A DNA stretch of 64,000 nt from JBEBVQ01 sp964527735 (GTDB taxonomy: Bacteria > Bacteroidota > Bacteroidia > Chitinophagales > Chitinophagaceae): the NCBI GenBank assembly GCA_964527735.1, contig CAZGPG010000006.1, positions 62,001 to 126,000 of the forward strand, in the 5' to 3' direction. The stretch's first letter is position 1. Each line of letters starts with the position of its first letter. This document shows positions 32,235 through 41,107 of this stretch, piece after piece. The notes beneath the pieces are model-generated. The model ran no database searches. It worked only from the letters and a program-made list of their open reading frames with translations, and had not been told where the DNA came from. Position numbers and translations under genes: made by a program.

Positions 32235-33446
32235 TTGAAAGCCGTCAGCCTGTATGCCCTGACTGCCTTCGGCGGTCCGCATGGCCATATAGGAATGATG
32301 ATAAAAACATTCGCCCGGAAAAAACATTATGTAACAGAGGAAGAGCTGCTGGAATACAACGCTTTCTGCCAGATGCTCCCCGGCCCCTCCTCCACGCAGA
32401 CCGTTATGCTGATTGCCATGAAGCGGGGCGGCATTCCGCTTGCATTACTGGCGCTGCTGCTCTGGATCTGTCCTGCAGTGCTGCTCATGGCCGCATTTTC
32501 ATTCCTGCTGTATTTTTTCGATGCCAAAGATATCCAGACCAACCTGTTCCTGTACATCCAGCCCATGTCGGTCGGGTTCATATTTTACGCTGCGATGCGG
32601 ATGATGCGATCCAATATCCGGCATTCCGCAACCTATGCGATCATGTTCGGCAGTATCGTGGCAACGATACTGATACCGTCTCCCTGGGTATTTCCCGCAT
32701 TGCTCGTAGTTGCCGGCACGATCAGTAATTTCAGCAACAAACGTATTCCTGAACGCAGTAAAAATCCCCGCCCGATCCGTTGGATCAGCCTCTGGCTCTT
32801 CTTCCTGATATTTATTGCCGCAGGGGTGCTAAGTGAAGTAGCCCGTGCACATGAATGGGAGCACCGGCGGCTGTTCAACCTCTTTGAAAACTTTTACCGC
32901 TTCGGAAGCATTGTATTTGGCGGCGGACAGGCATTGATGCCGATGATGCTCTATCAGTTTGTATCCCGTCCCATCCACCAGGGTGCAGCCCCCTGGCTTA
33001 CATCCACAGAGCTTCTTACCGGCTATGGTCTTATCCAGGCATTACCCGGACCCGTGTTCTCAATATGCGCTTTTGTGGGCGGAATGGCCATGAGCGCTTT
33101 CGGGCCGGGCTGGCAGGTACTTGGGAGTATTACTGCAACAGTAGCTGTATTCCTGCCCAGCACATTGTTACTGTTTTTTCTTTTTCCTCTGTATCAGAAC
33201 CTCAAGCAGCATGTCATTATCTTCAGAGCGCTGGAAGGAATCAATGCCGCGATCGTAGGGATTATCTGGGCAACCGGCCTGGTATTGCTCCGGATGCTGA
33301 TGCCGGAACCGTCGCCGGGACTATTAACGACAAATTTTACGGTTATTGCCATCACCTTTTGCCTGCTCTACTTTACCCGTATCCCCGCCCCGCTGATCGT
33401 ACTGGGGTGGATACTGCTGGGATGGGTGATGCATGGGTTCCAGTAG
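32235..33446 (+). CDS. chrA: Chromate-transporter (CHR) family protein, two-domain form
   Basis: A protein of about 403 residues with two homologous membrane halves. The first has LTAFGGPHGHIGMMIKTF and CQMLPGPSSTQT, the second FGSIVFGGGQALMPMMLYQFV and YGLIQALPGPVFSICAFVGG. These FGGP/LPGP motif pairs define the CHR superfamily (chromate efflux, possibly sulfate-linked). The start is uncertain. The TTG at 32235 is the first standard start codon, but homology-like sequence continues upstream (RHIPFLKAV), where only ATC, ATA or CTG codons are available after an in-frame TAA. True substrate and start are unproven. Confidence 0.82.
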   Translation: MKAVSLYALTAFGGPHGHIGMMIKTFARKKHYVTEEELLEYNAFCQMLPGPSSTQTVMLIAMKRGGIPLALLALLLWICPAVLLMAAFSFLLYFFDAKDIQTNLFLYIQPMSVGFIFYAAMRMMRSNIRHSATYAIMFGSIVATILIPSPWVFPALLVVAGTISNFSNKRIPERSKNPRPIRWISLWLFFLIFIAAGVLSEVARAHEWEHRRLFNLFENFYRFGSIVFGGGQALMPMMLYQFVSRPIHQGAAPWLTSTELLTGYGLIQALPGPVFSICAFVGGMAMSAFGPGWQVLGSITATVAVFLPSTLLLFFLFPLYQNLKQHVIIFRALEGINAAIVGIIWATGLVLLRMLMPEPSPGLLTTNFTVIAITFCLLYFTRIPAPLIVLGWILLGWVMHGFQ

Positions 33447-33468
33447 GTAGCAAGTCGTCTCAAAAAAA

Positions 33469-34398
33469 TCATTTCCATTTCTCCTCAATAGAATCGAGGA
33501 TGGTCCGGTAGCTTACATACCGGTCTGCCGAGAGGTCGCCGTTCTCGACGGCATCCAGGACGGCACATCCGGGTTCATTTACATGGAGGCAATTATTAAA
33601 ACGGCAGTCCGGCAGCAACCGGCGCATTTCCGGAAAGTAGTGCGACAGCTCCGTCCGCTCCATATCCACCAGGCCAAATTCCTTTACCCCCGGCGTATCA
33701 ATAATCCTGCCGTTGTCCGGCATGTCAAACATTTCGGCAAAGGTAGTTGTGTGCATCCCCTTGCCGCTCCACCCCGACACCTCCGCCGTTCGCTGGCCGA
33801 GACCCGGCAGCAATTGGTTGATAAGAGTGCTTTTACCGGACCCTGAATGGCCGCTGAACAACGTTGTCTTTCCCCTGAGCTTTTCATCCAGCATAGCAAC
33901 AGAATCCGCCTGTAATGCTGTAAGCGCAAGCACATCATAACCTGCCGCTCCGTACATTTCCTGCCAGTGCCTGAGCTGTTCCTCATGCTTGTCGCGGAGC
34001 AGATCCGTTTTGTTGATCACAATAAGGGCCTGTATATGATAAGCCTCCGCAGTGAGCAGGAAACGATCAATGAATCCCTGAGAAGTCCGTGGGCTTACAA
34101 GTGTAGCCACGATCAGCGCCAGATCTATATTGGCAGCTACAATATGCTTCTGGTGCCTGTTATGAGGCGATACGCGCACGATATAATTATGTCTGTCGGT
34201 AATTTTATGTATTATGGCTGTCCGGGCTGCGGAATCTTCTACCGAAAAAATGACTTTATCACCGATTGCGATCGGATTGGTGGATGATATATCCGTATCG
34301 ATCTTCAATTTTCCTTTTATCCGGGCGTCCCAGCTTAAACCGTCGGAATCGCGGATAACATACCAGCTACCCGTCGAACGGTATACCAGTCCTTCCAT
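33469..34398 (-). CDS. rsgA: Ribosome small-subunit GTPase RsgA
   Basis: A 309-residue, circularly permuted GTPase acting in 30S subunit maturation. An N-terminal OB domain (GDKVIFSVED) precedes the GTPase motifs in permuted order: NKTDLL (G4), GHSGSGKSTLIN (G1), then DTPGVKEFG (G3). The C-terminal zinc motif is CRFNNCLHVNEPGC. I chose the ATG at 34398 because MEGLVYRSTGSWYVIRDSDG is the usual start. In-frame starts at 34434 or 34506 would overlap the upstream permease gene. Confidence 0.93.
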   Translation of the reverse strand: MEGLVYRSTGSWYVIRDSDGLSWDARIKGKLKIDTDISSTNPIAIGDKVIFSVEDSAARTAIIHKITDRHNYIVRVSPHNRHQKHIVAANIDLALIVATLVSPRTSQGFIDRFLLTAEAYHIQALIVINKTDLLRDKHEEQLRHWQEMYGAAGYDVLALTALQADSVAMLDEKLRGKTTLFSGHSGSGKSTLINQLLPGLGQRTAEVSGWSGKGMHTTTFAEMFDMPDNGRIIDTPGVKEFGLVDMERTELSHYFPEMRRLLPDCRFNNCLHVNEPGCAVLDAVENGDLSADRYVSYRTILDSIEEKWK

Positions 34399-34426
34399 CT
34401 CCCGGCCTTTACCGGTCTGCTGCTGC

Positions 34427-35668
34427 TCATTCATAACGTAATGCTTCGATAGGATCCAAGCGCGATGCCTTAATTGCCGGGTAGATGCCCGATATAATAC
34501 CGACACCTGCGCACAGGGTTACTGCAACGGTTATCCATAACCAGGGGATAACAACCGGGCCGTTCAGCAGGGAACCGACAAGATTACCGGTCAGCACACC
34601 GGCAACAATACCGACAAAACCGCCGGCCAGGCTGATTAGTACAGATTCCGTAAGGAACTGCCCCTTTATGGTAGCCGCACGGGCGCCCAGCGCTTTGCTG
34701 ATACCGATCTCCCTTGTACGCTCCGCAACAGAAACCAGCATGATGTTCATCAGCCCTGTTACGGAACCTGCAACGGTAATAATGCCGATCACCAATGCCG
34801 CCCAGCTGATATACTTTATAACATCCAGCAGGGATGTGATCAGTGAGTCGTTCAGATTCACCGAAAAATTATTTTCCGCACCCGGCGGCAGCTTCCGTAT
34901 GATCCGGAAAATCCCTTCCGCCTCTTCTGCTACTACCGCTTTCTGTCCGACATCTTTCACGGCCACGCTGATCACATACGCCTTGTCTCCGCCGTACAGT
35001 GTACGCGCATTCTGCAGCGGTATTAAAATCATATTATCCGTATCCATGATCATGCTGCCGCCGCGGGACTCCATAATACCGATCACCTTGTAGCTTGTAT
35101 TACCGACGGAGATCGTACGATCCGCCCCCTGCCGTATATTCGCCCCGAAGAGCCGGGACGCTACTCCGCTGCCGATAATGCAGGTATATGCACCCGACTG
35201 CAGCTCATACGCCGAGAAGTTACGCCCCACAGCCAGCTGCGTAGCAGATATCTCAAGATAGTTTTCGTCCACACCGGTGACCCGTACATTAGGATTGGTT
35301 TTCTTTGATCCGGCAGATGCCGTAGCGGAAGACGTTCCGCTAACAGATAAACCCACAACTGCCGGCTGGCTGAACCGTTTGCTGAATGCCGAAGCTTCCT
35401 CATAGGTGATACGGTTATCCTCATATACCGAAAACCGGGCATTGCCGTGCCGTCCGCTGCTTTTCAATACCGTCCCCGTGATCCGGAATGTATTGGCGCC
35501 CATACTGCTGAAACTGGTATTTACCGAGGCTTTAAGCGCCTCCGATGCAGTGAGGATGCCTACCAGCGCCATAATACCCATGCCGATGATCGTCACCGTC
35601 AGAAAAAAACGGAGCCGGTTTCCCTGAAGGGCGCGCAGGGCAAGGGTGAGATAAAACAGCAGCCTCAT
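34427..35668 (-). CDS. MacB/FtsX-type ABC transporter permease
   Basis: A 413-residue permease with an N-terminal helix (FFLTVTIIGMGIMALVGILT), a large periplasmic MacB-like domain (about residues 45-280), and three C-terminal helices with the FtsX core (GSVTGLMNIMLVSVAERTREIGISKALGARAATIKGQFLTES). Such proteins work with a separate ATPase in lipoprotein or small-molecule export. No ATPase gene adjoins it, so the partner lies elsewhere. rsgA begins 28 bases after its stop. Confidence 0.85.
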   Translation of the reverse strand: MRLLFYLTLALRALQGNRLRFFLTVTIIGMGIMALVGILTASEALKASVNTSFSSMGANTFRITGTVLKSSGRHGNARFSVYEDNRITYEEASAFSKRFSQPAVVGLSVSGTSSATASAGSKKTNPNVRVTGVDENYLEISATQLAVGRNFSAYELQSGAYTCIIGSGVASRLFGANIRQGADRTISVGNTSYKVIGIMESRGGSMIMDTDNMILIPLQNARTLYGGDKAYVISVAVKDVGQKAVVAEEAEGIFRIIRKLPPGAENNFSVNLNDSLITSLLDVIKYISWAALVIGIITVAGSVTGLMNIMLVSVAERTREIGISKALGARAATIKGQFLTESVLISLAGGFVGIVAGVLTGNLVGSLLNGPVVIPWLWITVAVTLCAGVGIISGIYPAIKASRLDPIEALRYE

Positions 35669-35714
35669 ATAATTGTACCTGGGTCTTTACAATGCATAGC
35701 TTCCGGAGAAGTGT

Positions 35715-36347
35715 TTATAACACATAAAATCTGTCCTCCGCCCATCTGGCCGGATTATTTATAATGTAATCTGCAATGCGGTTGTAAGATACCTCATCAC
35801 GGATAATATGTTCATGATAATTTCTTTGCCACACAGGCACTGACCCGGGAAAATCATCCGCCATGTTTTGCCGGAACCATTTTATCATACCGATTTTATA
35901 GCCACGTACAATAGAACCGATTGTTCTTGATGGCGACCGGAACAATATGGATCCATCCCGTAGGGGCGAATAATCATTCGCCCTCGAACCCAACATTTCC
36001 ATATTACCCGGAAAATGATGATTCACATTATAGGGCGAATATTTATTCGCCCCTACGGCGGGATTTGTTGTTAATTCAATAATTCCATGAATATGATTAG
36101 GCATAACGACATATTCATACAATATGGCATCCGGGAAATGATCCGGGATCTCATTCCAATATTTATCTGCAATTTTTCCTGGTTCATTCAATATCATTTT
36201 TCCATCCGTTACGGCACCAAACAAACATGCCCTGCCATTACAACAGATCGTCAGGAAATACAGACCCGGTAAGGCATAATCATATCCTTCCAACCGGATA
36301 GACCTACGATGATGCTTATGCGGATTATATCTCATTGCTACATGCAT
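35715..36347 (-). CDS. REP-associated tyrosine transposase (RAYT, Y1/IS200-like)
   Basis: A protein of about 210 residues starting at MHVAMRYNPHKHHRRSIRLEGYDY (an ATG at 36437 would add 30 unrelated residues). It has the HUH metal motif MPNHIHGII and the tyrosine region HEHIIRDEVSYNRIADYIINNP, the features of single-strand-DNA Y1 transposases tied to REP elements. Between them, codons over 35960-36055 consist of two inverted copies of the GGGCGAAT palindrome and encode GANKYSPY...RANDYSPL. The frame stays open, so the protein is probably intact. The same palindrome occurs between genes at 17517 and 45554. Confidence 0.88.
   Translation of the reverse strand: MHVAMRYNPHKHHRRSIRLEGYDYALPGLYFLTICCNGRACLFGAVTDGKMILNEPGKIADKYWNEIPDHFPDAILYEYVVMPNHIHGIIELTTNPAVGANKYSPYNVNHHFPGNMEMLGSRANDYSPLRDGSILFRSPSRTIGSIVRGYKIGMIKWFRQNMADDFPGSVPVWQRNYHEHIIRDEVSYNRIADYIINNPARWAEDRFYVL
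35960..36056. repeat. Pair of inverted GGGCGAAT palindromes inside the transposase gene
   Basis: GTAGGGGCGAAT...ATTCGCCC (35960-35983) and GGGCGAAT...ATTCGCCCCTAC (36033-36056) are inverted with respect to each other and about 49 bases apart. Each is itself a hairpin. The 97-bp block is read through in frame. Confidence 0.85.
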
Positions 36348-36402
36348 TTTTATACACAACACATCCCACAAATTTAGGGTTTCTACTGCTGCGATGCCTG
36401 CA

Positions 36403-36438
36403 CAAAAAAAAATGCCGCATAATAATCTATGCGGCATT
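36403..36438 (-). terminator. Intrinsic terminator of atpG
   Basis: A perfect 10-bp stem AATGCCGCAT/ATGCGGCATT with an 8-base loop (36411-36438), followed on the reverse strand by a run of about nine T, directly after the atpG stop. Confidence 0.9.
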
Positions 36439-36464
36439 CTCTGTATAAGTTAGACAAAAGCAGA

Positions 36465-37349
36465 TTACCCACCCTGAAGCGCAGCAGCGCCGCTCACGAT
36501 CTCTGTAAGCTCAGTGGTGATCGCAGCCTGACGGGCGCGGTTATAGCTGATCTTCAGGTTTCGTAATAATTCGTTTGCATTTTCGCTGGCCTTATCCATG
36601 GCGGTCATACGGGCGCCGTGCTCCGAAGCATTCGCATCCAGCACTGCCTTAAACACCTGGGTATTCAGTATTTTAGGCATCAGCTCCTGCACCAGGGCCT
36701 CTTTTGAAGGCTCGAAAATAAAATCATTATTCTTGCTGTTGTCCGTATTTTGCACCTTGGGTATCGGCAAATAAGGCTCCACGACAAAAACCTGCGTAGC
36801 TGCATTGCGGAACTGGCTGTAGATAATTTCGACGCGGTCATATTCCTTATTGAGGAATGCCTGCTGTGCATATACAGCTACCTGGCGGACATTATCAAAA
36901 CCGAGATCGGAAAACAGGCCCCAGTAATTATCTACCACATTGTAGCCGTAACGGAGAAAATAATCATACCCTTTTTTGCCAACCGGAAGCAGGGTAACAT
37001 GCCCGCGGGCATGCTGCTCCGCATAGCGCTCATGGATCGCCTGGCGGGTAAGCTTAATAATATTAGCGTTATAGGCCCCGCAAAGACCGCGGTCGCTGGT
37101 GACAGGTATCAGCAGTATCCGCTCTGCCGGCCGTTCATCAGCCAACGGCAGATCCATCTCCGAGGAAACACTGCTAACGATATTACTGAGCATTTCCTGC
37201 AGTTTCTGTGCATAGGGGCGCATTTGCAGAATGGCATCCTGAGCACGGCGGAGCTTGGCAGCACTCACCATTTTCATCGCTTTTGTGATCTGCTGTGTGG
37301 ATGATACTGACTTTATCCGGGTACGAACCTCTTTAAGCTGGCCTGACAT
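36465..37349 (-). CDS. atpG: F1F0 ATP synthase gamma subunit
   Basis: A 294-residue central-stalk subunit. It has the N-terminal coiled coil EVRTRIKSVSSTQQITKAMKMVSAAKLRRAQ, the SDRGLCGAYNANI core, and the C-terminal coiled coil MTAMDKASENANELLRNLKISYNRARQAAITTELTEIVSGAAAL. All are characteristic and full length. It has its own -7 box (37382-37389) and terminator. Its neighbours are a RAYT and DUF983, not atpA or atpD, so it appears to be a single-gene unit. Confidence 0.96.
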   Translation of the reverse strand: MSGQLKEVRTRIKSVSSTQQITKAMKMVSAAKLRRAQDAILQMRPYAQKLQEMLSNIVSSVSSEMDLPLADERPAERILLIPVTSDRGLCGAYNANIIKLTRQAIHERYAEQHARGHVTLLPVGKKGYDYFLRYGYNVVDNYWGLFSDLGFDNVRQVAVYAQQAFLNKEYDRVEIIYSQFRNAATQVFVVEPYLPIPKVQNTDNSKNNDFIFEPSKEALVQELMPKILNTQVFKAVLDANASEHGARMTAMDKASENANELLRNLKISYNRARQAAITTELTEIVSGAAALQGG

Positions 37350-37381
37350 ATTAAAATTTGATAAAAGGGGTATTTTGCGTG

Positions 37382-37389
37382 CAAAAGTA
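37382..37389 (-). promoter_or_regulatory. -7 promoter element (TACTTTTG) for atpG
   Basis: Exact TAnnTTTG match on the reverse strand, 32 bases before the ATG. Confidence 0.55.
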
Positions 37390-37440
37390 CGAATTATATG
37401 GAAAGCGGAAAAGCGCCTGCTATATAAAAACGATAAAAGC

Positions 37441-37851
37441 TTATTCTTCCGACCTCATAGTAGCGCCTCTGCCATATTTTACAAAGCTATACAGGTAGAT
37501 AACGCGGGAAATGCGCATCAGCCAGGGCTGCATCAGGAGCACTATAGCCACCGAACTGCCCAGGGCATAGAATATACTGTCGTCCTTGTAGGAAAGTCCG
37601 AAAATAAGCCAGTACAAAACAAACAGTATACCGAGAATGCCCACGGTTAGTCCATAGCTTACATACCCGGTACCATAATAGAACCCTACTTCAAGTTCCA
37701 TTTTCTGACCACACACAGAGCACCGCTCCGGCATATCCAGCATTTTATTGAGCGGGAACATGCTTTTGTTGGTGAACATATGCCCCTTGCGGCAGTTAGG
37801 GCACTTCATACCCAGTAAACTGGTCAACAATGCAGGTTTAGATTCCGCCAT
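37441..37851 (-). CDS. DUF983 zinc-ribbon membrane protein
   Basis: A 136-residue protein with an N-terminal treble-clef/zinc-ribbon region (CPNCRKGHMF and CSVCGQKME, residues about 17-52) followed by two membrane helices (VSYGLTVGILGILFVLYWLIFGL and IFYALGSSVAIVLLMQPWLM). This is the DUF983 layout; its function is unknown. It lies between atpG and glmS, both in the same direction but with separate promoters likely (an AACCTTTG near-match lies just upstream of its ATG). Confidence 0.85.
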   Translation of the reverse strand: MAESKPALLTSLLGMKCPNCRKGHMFTNKSMFPLNKMLDMPERCSVCGQKMELEVGFYYGTGYVSYGLTVGILGILFVLYWLIFGLSYKDDSIFYALGSSVAIVLLMQPWLMRISRVIYLYSFVKYGRGATMRSEE

Positions 37852-37899
37852 GCGTACAAAGGTTTTTTATTACTTTTTTTACATTAAAAAAGAATCATA

Positions 37900-39738
37900 T
37901 CATTCAACCGTCACAGATTTCGCCAGGTTGCGCGGCTGATCCACGTTCGCCCCTCTCATGATCGCAATATGATAGGCCAGCAATTGCAGTGGCAGCACCG
38001 TGATCAGGGGGGAGAGCAGCTCTTCGGTCTGCGGCACCTCGATCACATGATCCGCCAGGCCGCGTATCTGGGTATCTCCGGTATTCACTACTGCTATGAT
38101 ACGCCCTTTCCGCGCCCGTACTTCCTGGATATTGGAAACGATCTTTTCGTAAGCGCTTTTATTGGTTGCCAGGAATACGACCGGCATGTCCTCGTCGATC
38201 AGCGCGATAGGGCCATGCTTCATTTCTGCTGCCGGGTATCCTTCGGCATGTATATAGGATATCTCTTTCAGCTTGAGCGCACCTTCCATCGCAACCGGGA
38301 AATTCAATCCGCGGCCGAGGTACAGAAAATTGGTAGCATCCTTATAGATTGCCGCAATCTCTTTTATCTGTGCGTCCAGCTTCAGGGTTTCTTCCATTTT
38401 CGCCGGTATCTGCTCCAGCTCATACAAAATCTGGCGAAGCCGCGAAAGCGATATGGTGCCCTTTTCCTGTGCAAGCTGCAAGGAAATCAGTGTCAGGATC
38501 GTGATCTGTGCGGAGAAGGCTTTGGTAGAAGCCACGCCGATCTCCGGCCCCGCATGTACATAAGACCCCGCATGAGACATACGTGCAATAGACGACCCGA
38601 TCACATTGACAACACCATAGATCAGTGCCTGCCGCTCTTTAGCCAGTTGTATCGCCGCCAGTGTGTCGGCCGTTTCGCCCGACTGTGAAATGGCGATCAC
38701 CACATCCGACTCTTTGATGATCGGATTGCGGTAACGGAACTCGGAGGCATATTCTACTTCTACAGGTATACGCGCCAACTCTTCGATCAGGTATTCCCCG
38801 ATCAAACCGGAATAGTAAGAAGTGCCGCAGGCCGATATAATAAAGCGCTCGGCCTTATGTATGCGGGGAGCAAATTCATTCATCCCGCCCATTTTGATCC
38901 AACCTTCCTGAGCGCTCATCCTGCCGCGCATCGCATCAGCAACCGCTTTAGGCTGCTCATAGATCTCTTTCAGCATGAAATGATCAAAACCACCTTTTTC
39001 GATCGCTTCAAGGCTCATTTCCAGCTTCTGTATCGCGTGGGATTTTTCAATATTCCCCAGGGTCTTGATGGTAAACTGACCGTCCCGGGTCACTACTGCA
39101 TATTCTTCGTCATCCAGATACACTACATTATTGGTGTATTCGATAATCGGAGAAGCATCCGACGCTACAAAAAATTCATCCGTACCGACACCGATCACCA
39201 ACGGGCTGCCTTTCCGGGCGGCAATGAGCATATCCGGGTTACGCTTGTCCATCACTACGATAGCATAGGCCCCCACTACTTCATTGAGCGCAATCCGGAC
39301 GGCATCCTCAAGCAGCATATTTTCCTGCTTCTTTATCTCCTCTACCAGATTTACCAACACTTCCGTATCGGTATCCGAATGGAACACATAACCTCTTTTT
39401 TTCAGCTCCGTTTTCAGGACATCATAGTTCTCAATGATACCGTTATGGATAATGACCAGATCGCCGGATTGCGACAGATGCGGGTGTGCATTGCTGTCGT
39501 TGGGGACACCATGCGTAGCCCAGCGTGTATGGCCGATACCGATCGTTGCCATAACGTCCTTATTTTCCGTAAACGCTTCCAGATCAGCTACTTTCCCTGC
39601 CCTTTTGTATACATGCAGATCGCTGTTGAGCAAAGCGACGCCTGCACTATCGTATCCACGGTACTCCAGCCGCCGCAATCCGTTTATCAGGATGGGGAAT
39701 GCTTCTTTTGGGCCGATGTAAGCAACAATACCACACAT
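37900..39738 (-). CDS. glmS: Glutamine-fructose-6-phosphate aminotransferase
   Basis: A 612-residue enzyme making glucosamine-6-phosphate for peptidoglycan and lipid A. The N-terminal glutamine amidotransferase domain has nucleophile Cys2 (MCGIVAYIG) and GHTRWATHG. Two SIS sugar-phosphate isomerase domains follow, with ISACGTSYYSG, SQSGETADT, GRGLNFPVAMEGALKLKE and the C-terminal DQPRNLAKSVTVE. The length is standard. It starts 6 bases after the DUF4270 gene and belongs to the operon that begins with the starch-synthase-like gene. Confidence 0.97.
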   Translation of the reverse strand: MCGIVAYIGPKEAFPILINGLRRLEYRGYDSAGVALLNSDLHVYKRAGKVADLEAFTENKDVMATIGIGHTRWATHGVPNDSNAHPHLSQSGDLVIIHNGIIENYDVLKTELKKRGYVFHSDTDTEVLVNLVEEIKKQENMLLEDAVRIALNEVVGAYAIVVMDKRNPDMLIAARKGSPLVIGVGTDEFFVASDASPIIEYTNNVVYLDDEEYAVVTRDGQFTIKTLGNIEKSHAIQKLEMSLEAIEKGGFDHFMLKEIYEQPKAVADAMRGRMSAQEGWIKMGGMNEFAPRIHKAERFIISACGTSYYSGLIGEYLIEELARIPVEVEYASEFRYRNPIIKESDVVIAISQSGETADTLAAIQLAKERQALIYGVVNVIGSSIARMSHAGSYVHAGPEIGVASTKAFSAQITILTLISLQLAQEKGTISLSRLRQILYELEQIPAKMEETLKLDAQIKEIAAIYKDATNFLYLGRGLNFPVAMEGALKLKEISYIHAEGYPAAEMKHGPIALIDEDMPVVFLATNKSAYEKIVSNIQEVRARKGRIIAVVNTGDTQIRGLADHVIEVPQTEELLSPLITVLPLQLLAYHIAIMRGANVDQPRNLAKSVTVE

Positions 39739-39744
39739 GTATGA

Positions 39745-41070
39745 TTAGTTTAATTTGGAATAGACAATGGTTAGCTTCAGCCGGTAATCCGGATCAGGGA
39801 AATTCCGTCCCCCTGCAATCAGGCGGTATGCGCCGGGAAAAGTCTGGGTTCCGTTAATGCGGAAACGCAGCTCATTTTTTCCCTGCAGTATTGCCTGCTG
39901 CAGTTCACGGGGGAAATTAATTGTATACACCATCCGTGAGCCGGCGCCGGAAACGACCGGACGGCCTCTCCCGTCAATAAAATCAAGCGGGGCAGCACTG
40001 TTGAGCGGCAGCCGGTCCGCAATATTGTAGCTCGCACCGCCGGCGTCAATCCCAATGGGATAGATACGGGAGGGGGGTGTAAAGATTACGCTCTGTGGGT
40101 CCTGTAGCAGGGATATCTCCAGCCGGGCCTTGTTGATCAGGGCATTCGGGATCGACTGAATATTAGGGATCACAATATCCAGCGCAGCGCCGGGTTCGTT
40201 CTGCAGCAGGATCGTATCTGCACTGGCTGTGGAATTAAAGTAATGATTCACCCAGGGAGTATAACGGCGGCTCAGCCACGTATAATGCGCACAGGATGAT
40301 GTATTGAAACTGAAAACCGTCCGCACCGTATCTGCTGAATAAAACAGGAGACCGGCGGTGTTGAAGTTACTCGTACCATCGAGCCTGAAATAATGTATGG
40401 AATTCGCGGTAGTACTGTTCGTATCAGGCTCTATATACAGGCCTTTAAAGAACGACAAAAAGTCGGGATTCGAAGAAAAGCTACTCACATTATCGTTAAG
40501 CAGGCGGATAAACTGATCAGAAAGCCTGATACGCAGATGAGGTGCATCTCCGGATTTTATATCATTGATACTGACCCCGACAACCGACCCGACCGGACTG
40601 CTGCGGTCTATATTAAAACGGTGAGTAGAGTAATAATCCTCATCAAGAGACATCCCATCCTGTAAACGGTACACTGTAAATTGTTGCGGTGCGTTCCCCG
40701 ACGTAGTATCTCCCCAGCTAAAACCACTGTAGGGCAATATCAGCACGGCAGAATCCGGGAAACTGCCGAAGCTGAACGAGGTAGACGGAGGAATGACCTG
40801 AAGCGCAATGCCGGCACTCGTACGGCCAAAGTAGGGATCGTTGACCGTACCCAGGCCGGCATATACCGGTGAGATATTATAGCTCGTCACAACAGAATCG
40901 TCATATACAGTGCGGGTAATGAGGGATAGCGTATCCGGAAATGTCACTGTATTGATATTGTCGGCGGAAGAAAGCAGATTGGAATTAATAATCGTACTTT
41001 CCTTACAGCCGTACATAGCCGTTATGAATACAATCAAAATGGCTGTTGCACTTCCGATATGCTGCTTCAA
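39745..41070 (-). CDS. DUF4270 lipoprotein
   Basis: A 441-residue outer-membrane or periplasmic lipoprotein (lipobox TAMYGC near residue 22) with the DUF4270 layout. An N-terminal region has TRTVYDDSVVTSYNISPVYAGLGTVNDPYFGRTSAGIALQ, then beta-rich domains and the C-terminal FRINGTQTFPGAYRLIAGGR. Function is unknown. The only sensible start is TTG at 41070, because the first in-frame ATG lies within the lipobox. It sits between the starch-synthase-like gene and glmS, an order common in Bacteroidetes that suggests an envelope role. Confidence 0.87.
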   Translation of the reverse strand: MKQHIGSATAILIVFITAMYGCKESTIINSNLLSSADNINTVTFPDTLSLITRTVYDDSVVTSYNISPVYAGLGTVNDPYFGRTSAGIALQVIPPSTSFSFGSFPDSAVLILPYSGFSWGDTTSGNAPQQFTVYRLQDGMSLDEDYYSTHRFNIDRSSPVGSVVGVSINDIKSGDAPHLRIRLSDQFIRLLNDNVSSFSSNPDFLSFFKGLYIEPDTNSTTANSIHYFRLDGTSNFNTAGLLFYSADTVRTVFSFNTSSCAHYTWLSRRYTPWVNHYFNSTASADTILLQNEPGAALDIVIPNIQSIPNALINKARLEISLLQDPQSVIFTPPSRIYPIGIDAGGASYNIADRLPLNSAAPLDFIDGRGRPVVSGAGSRMVYTINFPRELQQAILQGKNELRFRINGTQTFPGAYRLIAGGRNFPDPDYRLKLTIVYSKLN

Positions 41071-41107
41071 GTTCTGTTCTGTTTTCGCAAAAGTGATAAA
41101 AGATACG

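Noticed and set aside
35715..36437. Complete IS200/IS605 insertion sequence
   Set aside because: No element ends, target duplication or companion gene are visible; the protein is of the single-copy RAYT type.
37852..37899. tRNA or small RNA between DUF983 and glmS
   Set aside because: AT-rich, with no cloverleaf or stable hairpin; no tRNA signature (for example GTTCGAATC) was found in any intergenic gap.
38857..39744. 295-codon open frame antisense to glmS
   Set aside because: Shadow of the glmS coding strand; no motif or ribosome-binding context.
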